This document shows positions 17,222-25,507 of a stretch of DNA of 64,000 nucleotides, piece after piece. The stretch spans positions 248,001 to 312,000 of the forward strand of contig OZ242265.1 in NCBI GenBank assembly GCA_965207165.1, read 5' to 3'. Position numbers and translations under genes: made by a program. This DNA comes from JAAXHV01 sp965207165. GTDB taxonomy: Bacteria; Pseudomonadota; Gammaproteobacteria; Eutrophobiales; Eutrophobiaceae. Each line of letters begins with the position of its first letter. The first letter of the stretch is position 1. The notes beneath the pieces were generated by a model. It had not been told where the DNA came from, did no database searches, and saw only the letters and a list, made by a program, of their open reading frames with translations.

Positions 17222-18142
17222 TTACAAATGGGCAGCCGAAGAACCGGTCGCGCAGGCAAGTAAAAGGGAATTGATGCGGCGCTCTGCGCGGTCTGAGCGT
17301 GAATTAAACGTGACAGGCACACTTGCACCGAGTAATAACCCGCCTGACTTTGCTCCGCCGTGGAATTTGATGGCTTTACCTACCGCATTCGCAGTTTCCA
17401 GGTTATGAAATAAGATGAGATCCGGATCACCGGCAACCTGAGAATCAGCCAGGTTTTTGTTTTCTGCGGCTTCTTTGCTTATACAGGCATCATAACCGAA
17501 AGGTCCATCTACCAGAAAGCCTTTCAATTGACGGTTCTCGCACGCCGCCTTCAGATTTTCTGCATCAATAGTTGCGGGCAGGGCGTCAGTGATCTTCTCG
17601 GTGGCTGCAACGAGTCCGACTTTGACCGGCTCAACGCCCAGCGCGGAATAAAGGGGCAGTGTATTTTCTATGATTGCTTTCTTATCATCAAAGTCGGGGT
17701 CGGGCACGATCGCATTATCGGTGATCCCCAGTAATTTATGGTAAGAATCCATTTCAAAAACTGTAATATTGGACAACAACCTGGATAGTCTTATTCCGGA
17801 TTCTTTATCAAGTATGCTTTTCAGGAAGATTTCGGATTCTATGTGTCCTTTCATTAAAATTTCTGCCTCACCTTCTTTAACTGCCGCAACCGCGGCATCT
17901 GCACAAGCCCGTGACGTGTCTGTGTCACGGATATCGAAAAGGTTTCTATCGGCATTGATGTTTTTGAGTCGTTTACGTATCTCCTGTACAGGACCCGATA
18001 CTATGACATGACCGATAATTCCTGCCTGTAACAATGTCTGGACACATGACAATACCGCTTCGTCAGCGCCACCAGCTATGGAAACTGCCGACGCAGTGAT
18101 TTGTCGTTCAGACAGATCCTTGAAATTTTTTACAGGTTTCAT
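17222..18142 (-). CDS. ptb: phosphate butyryltransferase-like phosphotransacylase
   Basis: The protein has 306 residues and belongs to the phosphate acetyl/butyryltransferase family, which converts an acyl-CoA plus phosphate to acyl phosphate. Family features are 'ILMKGHIESEIFLKSIL' (the 'MKG' segment), 'NAIVPDPDFDDK', 'VDGPFGYDACISKEAA' and the C-terminal 'AKSGGLLLGASVPV'. Its start overlaps the butyrate kinase stop by 4 bp (ATGA), so the two enzymes form a substrate-level phosphorylation pair. It is the last gene of the minus-strand catabolic run. The true acyl group is not known; butyryl is only the family name. Confidence 0.88.
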   Translation of the reverse strand: MKPVKNFKDLSERQITASAVSIAGGADEAVLSCVQTLLQAGIIGHVIVSGPVQEIRKRLKNINADRNLFDIRDTDTSRACADAAVAAVKEGEAEILMKGHIESEIFLKSILDKESGIRLSRLLSNITVFEMDSYHKLLGITDNAIVPDPDFDDKKAIIENTLPLYSALGVEPVKVGLVAATEKITDALPATIDAENLKAACENRQLKGFLVDGPFGYDACISKEAAENKNLADSQVAGDPDLILFHNLETANAVGKAIKFHGGAKSGGLLLGASVPVTFNSRSDRAERRINSLLLACATGSSAAHL

Positions 18143-19263
18143 TGTCCGGCAGGATAGCGGTAAGTGGCATGCACCGGTATCGGCCAGTCCATGATTTTAC
18201 CTCCGGGCTCAAGTGCTGTTACTACGGCTTCAGCCAGGGCCTGATTTTCATTGCTGCCGGCAAAAACAAAAACCGGCGCCAGATTTTCCATTTTTGACGT
18301 AAGCCGGTCAGTCAGCTTTTTACTGTTGGCCAGCCCCCCGGTCAATACGATGCCGTCTATATTAAAATCCATGGTAGAGGCCATGGCTCCGACTGCCTTG
18401 GCGACCTGGTAGAGCATCGCGTCGTAAATCAGCGCCGCGTTGTCATCGCCTTTTTCTATCCGATGTTCCACTTCCCGCATATCCCGGGTACCCAGGTATG
18501 CAAAGACACCACCTTGCCCATATAGTTTTTGCAATAATTCCGTCTTTGTCCATTTACCTGAGTAGCAGGCTTCAATCAGTGTGATAGGCGGCAACCCACC
18601 GCTGCGTTCAGGGGTAAACGGTGAGCACTCCATGCGGTTACTGTTGTCAATAAGCCTGCCTCTGTCCACTGCTGCGATGGAAAATCCGGCTCCCAGATGG
18701 GCGACGACAAGACGGAGTTCCGCTACAGGCTTTCCGAGAAGGTCTGCTACCCGGCGGGCAGTTGAACGGATATTAAGCGCATGCACAAAACTGAAACGAT
18801 GGAATTCAGGACTGCCTGAAATTCTTGCTATGTCAGTGAATTCATCCACGCCCACAGGGTCTGCGATAAAAGCATCAACGCCATATACTCCTCCGAGCCG
18901 GTGGGCCAGCGGCGCCCCCAGGTTGCTGGCATGCTCATAAACGGGGGTTTCCAGGGAAAAGCGGACCAGGTCGTCATTAACCTTGATGACACCGGGTGGC
19001 ACGGGTGTCAGCATGCCTCCCCGGCCTGCGCAAGCAACCGGAGCGGACCTGTTATCATCAATGTGTTGCCGGACAAATTCGAATACCAGGCGGTAACGGT
19101 ATTCCAGTTGATTACTTATTGTTTCGAACCGGGCCAGTTCCCTGTCGCTGTGCTCGATAACTTCTTCTGCAGTGGCGGCGACGGACCTGTTAGTTGTCTC
19201 GTAAATCGCGCAGCGCGTGGTCGTGGCGCCGGGGTTCACCGTTATTATCAGTTTGTCTTGCAT
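18139..19263 (-). CDS. buk: butyrate kinase-like acyl kinase
   Basis: The 374-residue protein is of the acetate/butyrate kinase (ASKHA) fold and makes ATP from acyl phosphate. Features are 'ITVNPGATTTRCAIYET' at the N-terminus, 'CAGRGGM', 'FVHALNIRSTARRVA', 'VVAHLGAGFSIAAVDRGR' and 'IVLTGGLANS' near the C-terminus. It shares a base with the preceding maleate isomerase and overlaps ptb by 4 bp, so translation is tightly coupled. An acyl kinase beside maleate isomerase is unusual and suggests the pathway releases an acyl-CoA besides a C4 dicarboxylate. Confidence 0.88.
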   Translation of the reverse strand: MQDKLIITVNPGATTTRCAIYETTNRSVAATAEEVIEHSDRELARFETISNQLEYRYRLVFEFVRQHIDDNRSAPVACAGRGGMLTPVPPGVIKVNDDLVRFSLETPVYEHASNLGAPLAHRLGGVYGVDAFIADPVGVDEFTDIARISGSPEFHRFSFVHALNIRSTARRVADLLGKPVAELRLVVAHLGAGFSIAAVDRGRLIDNSNRMECSPFTPERSGGLPPITLIEACYSGKWTKTELLQKLYGQGGVFAYLGTRDMREVEHRIEKGDDNAALIYDAMLYQVAKAVGAMASTMDFNIDGIVLTGGLANSKKLTDRLTSKMENLAPVFVFAGSNENQALAEAVVTALEPGGKIMDWPIPVHATYRYPAGQ

Positions 19264-20024
19264 TATCCATATTGACCGGACAGCAATCCACCTGCGGCGG
19301 GTACTTCGATGGGTAACTTCAACGCGCGCAGTATCTCGAATACCGTGGCTGCTGCCGTAGAAAATACCGGCACATCGAAGGTCCGTTGCACGGTATCAAG
19401 CGCAGCGAGAGAAGGCATCTGTACACAGGCTGACAACACCACGGCATCTGCATTATGCGTCGAAAGCTTTTTTACAATCTCCACAAGGGCAAACGGATCA
19501 TGAGCGCCGACCTCAAGATTATCCGGTATTTCCAGCGCTATGGCGTCAAGTACTTCGATGCCTTCGCCTTCAATATAGCGGACCACCAGGTCCGTGAGAC
19601 TCTTCACGTACGGCGTTATGATCGCTATCTTCTTCGCGCCGAGCGCCTTTGTAGCCTCGATCAGGGCACCGGCGCTGGTGATTATCGGCGTTTCCATCCC
19701 GTTCTCTTTACACACTGCGCGCAGCGAACTCTCCGTCTCGCGGTGGTAGCCCGTGCCCTGGCACATGATGGCCACCAGGCACGCGGACGCGATCACGTCC
19801 ATGCGCGCATCGATCAGTTCACTTGCACAACGAACCATGTGTCCGTTCATGGCTGTCAATTCATCCTTGCTGACCGTTTTCATCGGCGCGCGACTCGAAT
19901 GGAAAGTAAAGCCCACCCCGTCCGGGACAATGGCGCGCTGTAACATCAACGGCACTTCGGTTTCCATCGTCGTGTTGGAACTCGGCACGATCTGGCCGAT
20001 ACGGATTGTCTTCGTTGTGCTCAT
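19263..20024 (-). CDS. maleate cis-trans isomerase (Asp/Glu racemase superfamily)
   Basis: The 253-residue protein converts maleate to fumarate, the last step of the nicotinate and picolinate maleamate branch. It begins 'IGQIVPSSNTTMETEVP' and carries the two catalytic cysteines at residues 82 ('ASACLVAIM') and 200 ('LSACVQMPS'), the same numbers as in the Pseudomonas putida NicE enzyme. The N-terminal 'SNTTME' motif is characteristic of maleate isomerases rather than aspartate racemases or arylmalonate decarboxylases. It is preceded by a palindromic repeat and an alpha/beta hydrolase and overlaps buk by one base. Confidence 0.9.
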   Translation of the reverse strand: MSTTKTIRIGQIVPSSNTTMETEVPLMLQRAIVPDGVGFTFHSSRAPMKTVSKDELTAMNGHMVRCASELIDARMDVIASACLVAIMCQGTGYHRETESSLRAVCKENGMETPIITSAGALIEATKALGAKKIAIITPYVKSLTDLVVRYIEGEGIEVLDAIALEIPDNLEVGAHDPFALVEIVKKLSTHNADAVVLSACVQMPSLAALDTVQRTFDVPVFSTAAATVFEILRALKLPIEVPAAGGLLSGQYG

Positions 20025-20064
20025 GGCTCAATCTGTACGTACATCATAAGTTTCTCACTGTACG

Positions 20065-20086
20065 GGGACAGATTTAAATCTGTCCC
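20065..20086. repeat. perfect 22-bp palindrome, REP-like
   Basis: GGGACAGATTT is followed directly by its exact complement AAATCTGTCCC, then by five T on the plus strand. It lies in the 66-bp gap between the alpha/beta hydrolase and the maleate isomerase gene. A closely related copy with GGGGACGG arms is at 25445-25468, and a third AT-centred hairpin is at 54851-54867. Palindromes of this form are dispersed in many proteobacterial genomes as REP-type elements; here it could modulate transcript ends within the operon. Confidence 0.75.
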
Positions 20087-20090
20087 TTTT

Positions 20091-20864
20091 TCAACAGAGA
20101 AACGACAGGACCGCATCATTAAACTCTACCGGTCTTTCAGCATAGCCCAGATGCCCGACGCCTTCTATCTCAACGAGCACCGCTCCCGGAATGAGACGTG
20201 CAATCTCCTCGCCTCCCTCCCTGGGAAGCACCTGGTCGAATTCTCCGGTGAGCACCAGCGTTGGAATGCGGATTTTACCGAGTTGCGCGCCTACATCAAA
20301 ACCACGTAGGCCTTCGGTCATTACCTGGGTATAGGCACGTTTATCATTACGCACAAGCAACCCGGCAACCCAGGAACGCAGCTCCCGGCTTGCGTTCACG
20401 GAACAGGCCTGATCGATTACGATCTCTGCATACTCCTCAAGCGGCATATTGCCGAGCGCTTCTACCCGTCGCTCCAGTACGTCGGACGGGATGCTCATAC
20501 GCGGCGCCGTATGGCATAGAACCAGGCTGCGGCACAGGTCAGGGCGGGCAAGCGCTAGCGCTTGTGCGATAAAACCACCCATGGATGTCCCGAGAACATG
20601 ACAGCGCCCGAGTTCAAGTTGCCTGATTACCTCAGCGATATCTTCTGCAAGGAGTTCAATCGCATAGTCACCGGGACCATCCGGGCGGCTGGACCGGCCA
20701 AACCCGCGCAGGTCGACAGCCACCGTGTGAAAGTGTTGGGAAAAGACCGGTATCTGGTTTATCCACAGTGCACTGCTCATGCCGAGACCGTGGATCAGTA
20801 TTAACGGTTCTCCCTTGCCGGACTGCTGCACGAACAGCTGCGCCGCGCCCGTATCGACGATCAT
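20091..20864 (-). CDS. alpha/beta hydrolase, candidate N-formylmaleamate deformylase
   Basis: The protein has 257 residues with the alpha/beta-hydrolase fold: oxyanion motif 'IHGLGMSSALW', nucleophile Ser94 in 'GTSMGGF', acid Asp210 in 'TGEFDQV' and His238 in 'GVGHLGY'. By itself the sequence could be 3-oxoadipate enol-lactonase or another esterase. Its position between the NicX-type dioxygenase and maleate isomerase is that of NicD/PicE, which removes formate from N-formylmaleamate, so that role is favoured by context. It ends just before the palindromic repeat at 20065-20086. Confidence 0.8.
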   Translation of the reverse strand: MIVDTGAAQLFVQQSGKGEPLILIHGLGMSSALWINQIPVFSQHFHTVAVDLRGFGRSSRPDGPGDYAIELLAEDIAEVIRQLELGRCHVLGTSMGGFIAQALALARPDLCRSLVLCHTAPRMSIPSDVLERRVEALGNMPLEEYAEIVIDQACSVNASRELRSWVAGLLVRNDKRAYTQVMTEGLRGFDVGAQLGKIRIPTLVLTGEFDQVLPREGGEEIARLIPGAVLVEIEGVGHLGYAERPVEFNDAVLSFLC

Positions 20865-20901
20865 GTCCGTTTAATGCAGTACGCGCAAAGGGTCACATGC
20901 G

Positions 20902-21921
20902 CTACACGCGCATATCCGCAGGTACGACCTTGCCCTCATCCACAATCAAATCGCCGTCAAGCATAAGGGTACAATTCTGCATGGGCAGATCGAGGTGGCA
21001 GGGTGTATCGTTGTCACCACCAAACTCCGTGTCCGGCCCCATGGAAAACAGCACGTTACCGTAACAGGCGCGCCCGTCCATGCCGATCCCGGGGAGATTC
21101 ACGTCCCACTTGCACTCGGCGTTCAGTCCCCAGCCGATATGGGAGATGGCATAGGCGCGCGGGTCACCATATCCATCAATAAATTCCTTAAGCTGATCAG
21201 CGTCCGGGCCACCGTTTATCTCCATGACCGCGCCATCCCGGACCACAAACTCGATCGGTGATGCGACGAAACGTTTGAGCGGAAAAATGATGTCGTCCGA
21301 ATCCATAACCACGCGACCGTTGACACCTTTATCAGCGGCTACGGTGGCAATAAATCCCCCGGGCCAGTGATCCCAGCGCCCGGGTGTGCTGGTATAACCG
21401 TATTCGGTAAGTATCGTCTTGCCGTCCAGGTTATAAGTTACATCGGTGCCTGCTGCATTGGTAAAACGCAGGGATTTGGCACCGCTGAGCCGGCGTTCGC
21501 CCGCTTCCACCCGTTTGCGCAATTCCGGTGTCGGAAACAGCCGCTCAAGGATTTCCCGGGGTTCCACTACCAGCAGCACACGGGTGCCTGCCTCCTGCAT
21601 TGCAATCTGCTCATGGGAAAACAGAAGCAGCATGTGGTCGACCACCATATCCGCCTCACAGCACTGCTGCAGCACCGCGGGGTGCTCGCTGAGCGGATTT
21701 TTGCCGACGTTCGCAATGCGCTCACTCGCGTCCACAGCCTGTTCGACCTGCAGGTTGGCGTCTATGACCCGGGCACCCAGTTCGGAGGCTGCGGTAAGTG
21801 AATATTCAGCGTAATCGCGTAACAGGTCTCCCTCGGACAGCACGGCAACAGTTTGCCCGGGTCCGACCTCACACAGTCTGAGTTCATCGAGAAAAACGTC
21901 TTTCATCGTCTTATCCATCAT
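20902..21921 (-). CDS. nicX: NicX-type 2,5-dihydroxypyridine 5,6-dioxygenase
   Basis: The 339-residue protein matches the NicX family, which opens the 2,5-dihydroxypyridine ring to N-formylmaleamate using mononuclear Fe(II). Diagnostic stretches are 'EYGYTSTPGRWDHWPGGF' (173-190), 'YAISHIGWGLNAE' and 'TPCHLDLPMQNC'. The predicted iron ligands are His261, His309 and Asp311, equivalent to His265, His318 and Asp320 of P. putida NicX. The fold is shared with M29 aminopeptidases, so general annotation as aminopeptidase T would be misleading. The gene starts 12 bp after the first Rieske oxygenase, with the ribosome-binding G run inside that gap. Confidence 0.88.
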   Translation of the reverse strand: MMDKTMKDVFLDELRLCEVGPGQTVAVLSEGDLLRDYAEYSLTAASELGARVIDANLQVEQAVDASERIANVGKNPLSEHPAVLQQCCEADMVVDHMLLLFSHEQIAMQEAGTRVLLVVEPREILERLFPTPELRKRVEAGERRLSGAKSLRFTNAAGTDVTYNLDGKTILTEYGYTSTPGRWDHWPGGFIATVAADKGVNGRVVMDSDDIIFPLKRFVASPIEFVVRDGAVMEINGGPDADQLKEFIDGYGDPRAYAISHIGWGLNAECKWDVNLPGIGMDGRACYGNVLFSMGPDTEFGGDNDTPCHLDLPMQNCTLMLDGDLIVDEGKVVPADMRV

Positions 21922-21933
21922 AAAAACCCCCTT

Positions 21934-23202
21934 TTATGCCCGCGCCGGGCCGAACGACTCCGTGTAACCGCCGTCGGTGGCCTCGGGATGTTTCGCCCTG
22001 GTATCGGCCAGGAACTCGGTGCAATCATTGATGCGTATCTTGCGTGCTTCATCATCTTCGTCAAGCAGTATGTCGAGGTAGTAATTGATGAGATGATGAA
22101 TGGCGCGCTCCAGTTTTACGGTCGGCCCCGGCCGGAAACCGCGCGAACTGATACCCGTCTGCAAAGACTCCAGCATCGCCAGGTCTTCCGTAGCGACGAG
22201 CTTGATGAAGTCCGCGTAGATCTGGTTCTTCTCGGCAAAACCGGGTTCATCGAAAAATGCTTCCGGAAGCTGCGTGTAGATGGTCACGAGAGTGCGATTG
22301 ACATCGATAGGCGTTGCGACCCAGGGTTGGATAAGATCGTGGCGACCGAATATGTTCATGGTCGGGCGGACCCACGTCGTACACGCGAATTTATCGGTAA
22401 CCTTTCCCTCGAGCCATGGCATCGGTCCGAACAGCGTAACGCCGTTGGGCGCCATGGTGTAACTCTCATACACAGCGTTGTAGCCGTGGCCGTTGAGGTT
22501 GAAGCGGAAGTCGTTGATGGGAAAGTGGCCGCCGAATGACGCACCGTGAATGACACCGACATGGTACATATCCATCAGGTTTTCCGGGACAAATTTCCAG
22601 TTGCACGGGACTTCAAATTCGAACTTGTCCGATGTCCTGGTGTTCTCTGGTTGCAGGAATCCGGCAAATTCACGTATCCCATCTTCATCCAGGCACTCAC
22701 CAAGAGAGCGGCAGTCGGGGTCGAAATTAACGAAAACATATCCGCCCCAGGTATCCAGGTTCACGGACGGCAGGCGACAGCTCTTGAAGTCATAGTCGGT
22801 AACTTCCGTACTGTGCGGCGCCGCTTTCAGCTTTCCATCGAGTGTATATGACCACGCGTGATAGCGGCAGACGAAAAGCTTGGCATTACCCCGGCCGACC
22901 GCCACCTCAACGCCGCGATGAGCGCAGAGATTCCTGAAAGCGTGCAGTTCGCCGTCTGCATCGCGACAGACTACCAGGGGTTCGCCGGCAATACGCATGG
23001 CATGATAGTCGCCGGGTTTCTCGAACTCCTCCACACGTCCCACGCACAACCATTCACGCATGAAAATAGTGTCGATCTCACGCTGGAAAATTTCCTCGGA
23101 GCTGTAAAAGAAACCGGGCAGGTGTCCTGACTCGAGAAGATGGGAGCGGGTTTTTTCGATTGTTTTCCGGGTATCCGGATCCAGTTCTGCAATTAGCGAC
23201 AT
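21934..23202 (-). CDS. Rieske non-heme iron oxygenase, alpha subunit (1)
   Basis: The protein has 422 residues. The N-terminal Rieske [2Fe-2S] domain has Cys93, His95, Cys112 and His115 ('CAHRG' and 'CRYHAW'). The catalytic domain has the facial triad region 'ENLMDMYHVGVIH', with bridging Asp211 and iron ligands His214 and His219; a later Asp in 'ATEDLAMLES' is the likely third ligand. It should hydroxylate, demethylate or decarboxylatively hydroxylate an aromatic substrate using electrons from a ferredoxin and reductase, neither of which is encoded in the window. It is the gene immediately upstream of nicX, so it may make the dihydroxylated ring that NicX opens. Confidence 0.9.
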   Translation of the reverse strand: MSLIAELDPDTRKTIEKTRSHLLESGHLPGFFYSSEEIFQREIDTIFMREWLCVGRVEEFEKPGDYHAMRIAGEPLVVCRDADGELHAFRNLCAHRGVEVAVGRGNAKLFVCRYHAWSYTLDGKLKAAPHSTEVTDYDFKSCRLPSVNLDTWGGYVFVNFDPDCRSLGECLDEDGIREFAGFLQPENTRTSDKFEFEVPCNWKFVPENLMDMYHVGVIHGASFGGHFPINDFRFNLNGHGYNAVYESYTMAPNGVTLFGPMPWLEGKVTDKFACTTWVRPTMNIFGRHDLIQPWVATPIDVNRTLVTIYTQLPEAFFDEPGFAEKNQIYADFIKLVATEDLAMLESLQTGISSRGFRPGPTVKLERAIHHLINYYLDILLDEDDEARKIRINDCTEFLADTRAKHPEATDGGYTESFGPARA

Positions 23203-23231
23203 TTATCTATTCCCCCCTGTTTGAATAGTGC

Positions 23232-23265
23232 GGTGGTTGGCTGATAGCGGTGATTGGCTGATATA
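23232..23265. promoter_or_regulatory. tandem 17-bp direct repeat in a divergent promoter region
   Basis: GGTGGTTGGCTGATAGC (23232-23248) is followed without a gap by GGTGATTGGCTGATATA (23249-23265); 13 of 17 positions agree. The repeat begins 30 bp upstream of the Rieske oxygenase start (minus strand) and lies about 120 bp upstream of the AtzH-like gene (plus strand), in a 184-bp divergent intergenic region. A 17-bp period gives copies on roughly opposite helix faces, so side-by-side binding of one regulator is less obvious than for 10- or 21-bp spacing. A binding-site role is inferred from position only. Confidence 0.45.
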
Positions 23266-23386
23266 TACTAGCCGATTATATGAAAAATTAAATGTCATAG
23301 GAAATCCATGCCTGTGCGAAAACTCGTCTGTACGGGCTTGGAACAAGCCTGAACAGAACCTTGAGCAACAACAAGAGGACAACCAT

Positions 23387-23764
23387 ATGGAAATTAATTC
23401 CCCTGAGGTACACGCGGAAATCACTGTGGCCTTCCGGCGTTACGTGCAGGCGCTGACCGACAACGATATCGATACCGTGAAAGCCCTGTTCTGGAACAGC
23501 GAACACACACTGCGCTACGGCACCGGTGAAAACCTGTATGGGATGAATGCGATCAACGCATTCCGCGACGGCCAGCGGGGGCAGGGGATTGATCTTGATA
23601 TAACCCGCCTGGCAATAACCACCTTCGGCCGCGATTTTGCTACTGCCAACTGCGAGATGAAACGCCTTGACCTGGGCATGAACTGCAGAATGAGCCACAG
23701 TTGGGTGCGTTTTACGGAAGGCTGGCGCATTGTAGCAGCCCATGTCTCTTTCGGACCGCAATAG
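23387..23764 (+). CDS. AtzH-like / DUF3225 NTF2-fold protein
   Basis: The protein has 125 residues starting at the ATG at 23387, which follows an AGAGGA box. It has the cone-shaped NTF2/SnoaL-like pattern: an N-terminal helix pair, 'RYVQALTDNDIDTVKALFWNS', then beta strands ending 'SHSWVRFTEGWRIVAAHVSF', which fits the AtzH/HpxZ family. Those relatives accompany amidases in cyanuric acid and oxalurate breakdown, but no such amidase is nearby. It is the only plus-strand gene inside the minus-strand catabolic island and splits it into two transcription blocks. Confidence 0.75.
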   Translation: MEINSPEVHAEITVAFRRYVQALTDNDIDTVKALFWNSEHTLRYGTGENLYGMNAINAFRDGQRGQGIDLDITRLAITTFGRDFATANCEMKRLDLGMNCRMSHSWVRFTEGWRIVAAHVSFGPQ

Positions 23765-23812
23765 CGGACTGAGGCAGGAAGTGGTCACCCCGGCATCACT
23801 TCACTCAGTTGT

Positions 23813-24634
23813 TTACGCTGCCGCGAGCAATGTGAATGTCTGGGTCGCGACCGGAGCGCGCTCCAGTTCATTACGCACGTCGTCACCCTGCGCAACGGGC
23901 GAGAGATAGCGCCCGCTGAACGACAGTTCGATGCCTTCGGCGTCATCGAAGGGGTAGGGATCCAGGGCATAGACACCGGTCTCAACGGGTCTGATAGCGA
24001 CTTCCGCATCCTCCGAGGCGTTCAACGGTATATGGGAGTAGCTCGCTTCTTCGCGCGCGCCTTCGTGGACGCAGTTGAAATACAGCGCCAGCGTGTCGAA
24101 GAACTGCAGTTGCTTGTAATTCTGGAACAATCGGCTCTCTTCGGTTAGATAAGCCGTGTCGGTATCACTTTCAAGTTCTGTCCTGAGGCGTTCCTGCCGT
24201 TCGACTTCACCCTCGAGCATCGCGTCGGCAATCGCCCGGTTTTCATCGGCCAGGCTGTCCAGCAGTACCTTGTCGGACATCCCGTAGCGACCGTTATACA
24301 AACCCCAGCTATGCATGCTGGACATGAGGCCGCAGTAGGGATGGTGCGCACTGTTGGTATCCGGGGATGCGCTGCTGGTCTCGACTATATTCGAAAACGG
24401 AGTCTTCACCAGGTTGTACGGCAGACCGGTTGCCGGGTCGCGTAATGCCAGTGCGTCAAGTTCACGCCAGCCGATATCGTGATATTTGATGACGTGCAGC
24501 ATCAACGCGCGCGGTTCTACCGGTTCAAACCGTTCATTGCCGAAATGCTCTGCGAAGCGCCCGGACAGCGCGGTATGTTGATCCATGGTGATGATGAAGT
24601 GGTCCGCCCCTTCAACTGCGCTTTGTACTATCAT
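23813..24634 (-). CDS. DUF3891 family protein, HD-like metal-binding
   Basis: The protein has 273 residues. It shows the DUF3891 pattern: 'DHFIITMDQHTALSGRFAEHFG' near the N-terminus, 'HVIKYHDIGW' with adjacent His-Asp, and 'SMHSWGLYNGRYG'. The paired His/Asp positions suggest a metal-dependent hydrolase of the HD type, but no biochemical role is known to me. AGGAGA lies 6 bases before the ATG. It follows the SDR gene after 33 bp and is co-directional with the Rieske and Mo-hydroxylase genes, so it may act on the same pathway. Confidence 0.78.
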   Translation of the reverse strand: MIVQSAVEGADHFIITMDQHTALSGRFAEHFGNERFEPVEPRALMLHVIKYHDIGWRELDALALRDPATGLPYNLVKTPFSNIVETSSASPDTNSAHHPYCGLMSSMHSWGLYNGRYGMSDKVLLDSLADENRAIADAMLEGEVERQERLRTELESDTDTAYLTEESRLFQNYKQLQFFDTLALYFNCVHEGAREEASYSHIPLNASEDAEVAIRPVETGVYALDPYPFDDAEGIELSFSGRYLSPVAQGDDVRNELERAPVATQTFTLLAAA

Positions 24635-24667
24635 GGTATTTCTCCTGCAAGGACTATCACGTATGTG

Positions 24668-25429
24668 TTATTGAGCAACGAAACCTCCGTCAACCGAGAG
24701 TACGGAACCAACGACAAAACTTGCCTGGGGTGAGCAAAGCCACACCACAGCGTGCGCAATTTCTTCCGCCTCTCCCATCCTGCCGACCGGTTCGCGCGAG
24801 ATGATTGCATCGATGATCTCAGGCTTGCCTTCAAGGATCCTGTCTACCAGCGGTGTCTGCACCGGACCGGGGCAGACCGCGTTGACGCGTATGCCGCGTT
24901 GTGCATATTCCAGCGCTGCGGTTTTCGTCAGTCCGATAACGCCATGCTTGCTCGCAGAATAGGCAGGCATTCCATTCGAACCTACGAGCCCGAAATTTGA
25001 TGCGTTATTGACGATGGCGCCGCTGCCCTGTTTCAGCATCTGTGCGATCTCGTATTTCATGCACAACCATACGCCCTTGAGGTTTATACCGGTGATAGCA
25101 TCCCAGTTCTCCTCGCTGCAATCCGCCGTTTGACTGAGTTCGCCCTGGATGCCGGCATTATTGAACGCGCAATCGAGTCCGCCGTACGCGGCAACCGCGG
25201 CGCCAACCATGTTTTCGACCGCTGCGGATTGCGACACATCCGCCGCCACAAACACAGCCGTTCCCGATGCGGATTCGATCTGCGCAACGGTTTCCGCGCC
25301 ACCGGCCTCGTCGACGTCGGCGACGACGACATTGGCGCCGGCAGCAGCGAATGCGATGGCGGCGGCGCGGCCGATCCCGGATCCGCCGCCTGTGACAAGT
25401 GCTGTTCTGCCTTCAAACGTATTGCTCAT
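24668..25429 (-). CDS. short-chain dehydrogenase/reductase
   Basis: The 253-residue classical SDR has the cofactor loop 'TGGGSGIGRAAAIAF', Asp in 'VVVADVDE' favouring NAD+, 'NNAGIQG', and the Ser-Tyr-Lys catalytic set in 'NNASNFG' and 'YSASKHG'. The C-terminal 'VGSVLSVDGGF' is typical. Placed directly after a Rieske oxygenase, it could rearomatise a cis-dihydrodiol or oxidise a side-chain alcohol; the sequence does not decide which. It is unrelated to the SDR stump at 5870-6016. Confidence 0.9.
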   Translation of the reverse strand: MSNTFEGRTALVTGGGSGIGRAAAIAFAAAGANVVVADVDEAGGAETVAQIESASGTAVFVAADVSQSAAVENMVGAAVAAYGGLDCAFNNAGIQGELSQTADCSEENWDAITGINLKGVWLCMKYEIAQMLKQGSGAIVNNASNFGLVGSNGMPAYSASKHGVIGLTKTAALEYAQRGIRVNAVCPGPVQTPLVDRILEGKPEIIDAIISREPVGRMGEAEEIAHAVVWLCSPQASFVVGSVLSVDGGFVAQ

Positions 25430-25444
25430 AGTCCTGTCACTTCC

Positions 25445-25468
25445 GGGGACGGTTTTAAATCCGTCCCC
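25445..25468. repeat. 24-bp near-perfect palindrome, REP-like
   Basis: GGGGACGG (25445-25452) and CCGTCCCC (25461-25468) flank an AT-rich centre. It is the same design as the perfect palindrome at 20065-20086 and also sits between two genes of the catabolic island, here between the small Rieske-associated gene and the SDR gene. Confidence 0.7.
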
Positions 25469-25507
25469 AACCGGGTTCTGGTTTCCAGCGTGTTGCCCAT
25501 GTTTATG

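Noticed and set aside
20902..21921. Aminopeptidase T (M29) annotation
   Set aside because: The fold is related, but the NicX-specific blocks and iron ligands His261, His309 and Asp311 are all present and the context is catabolic.
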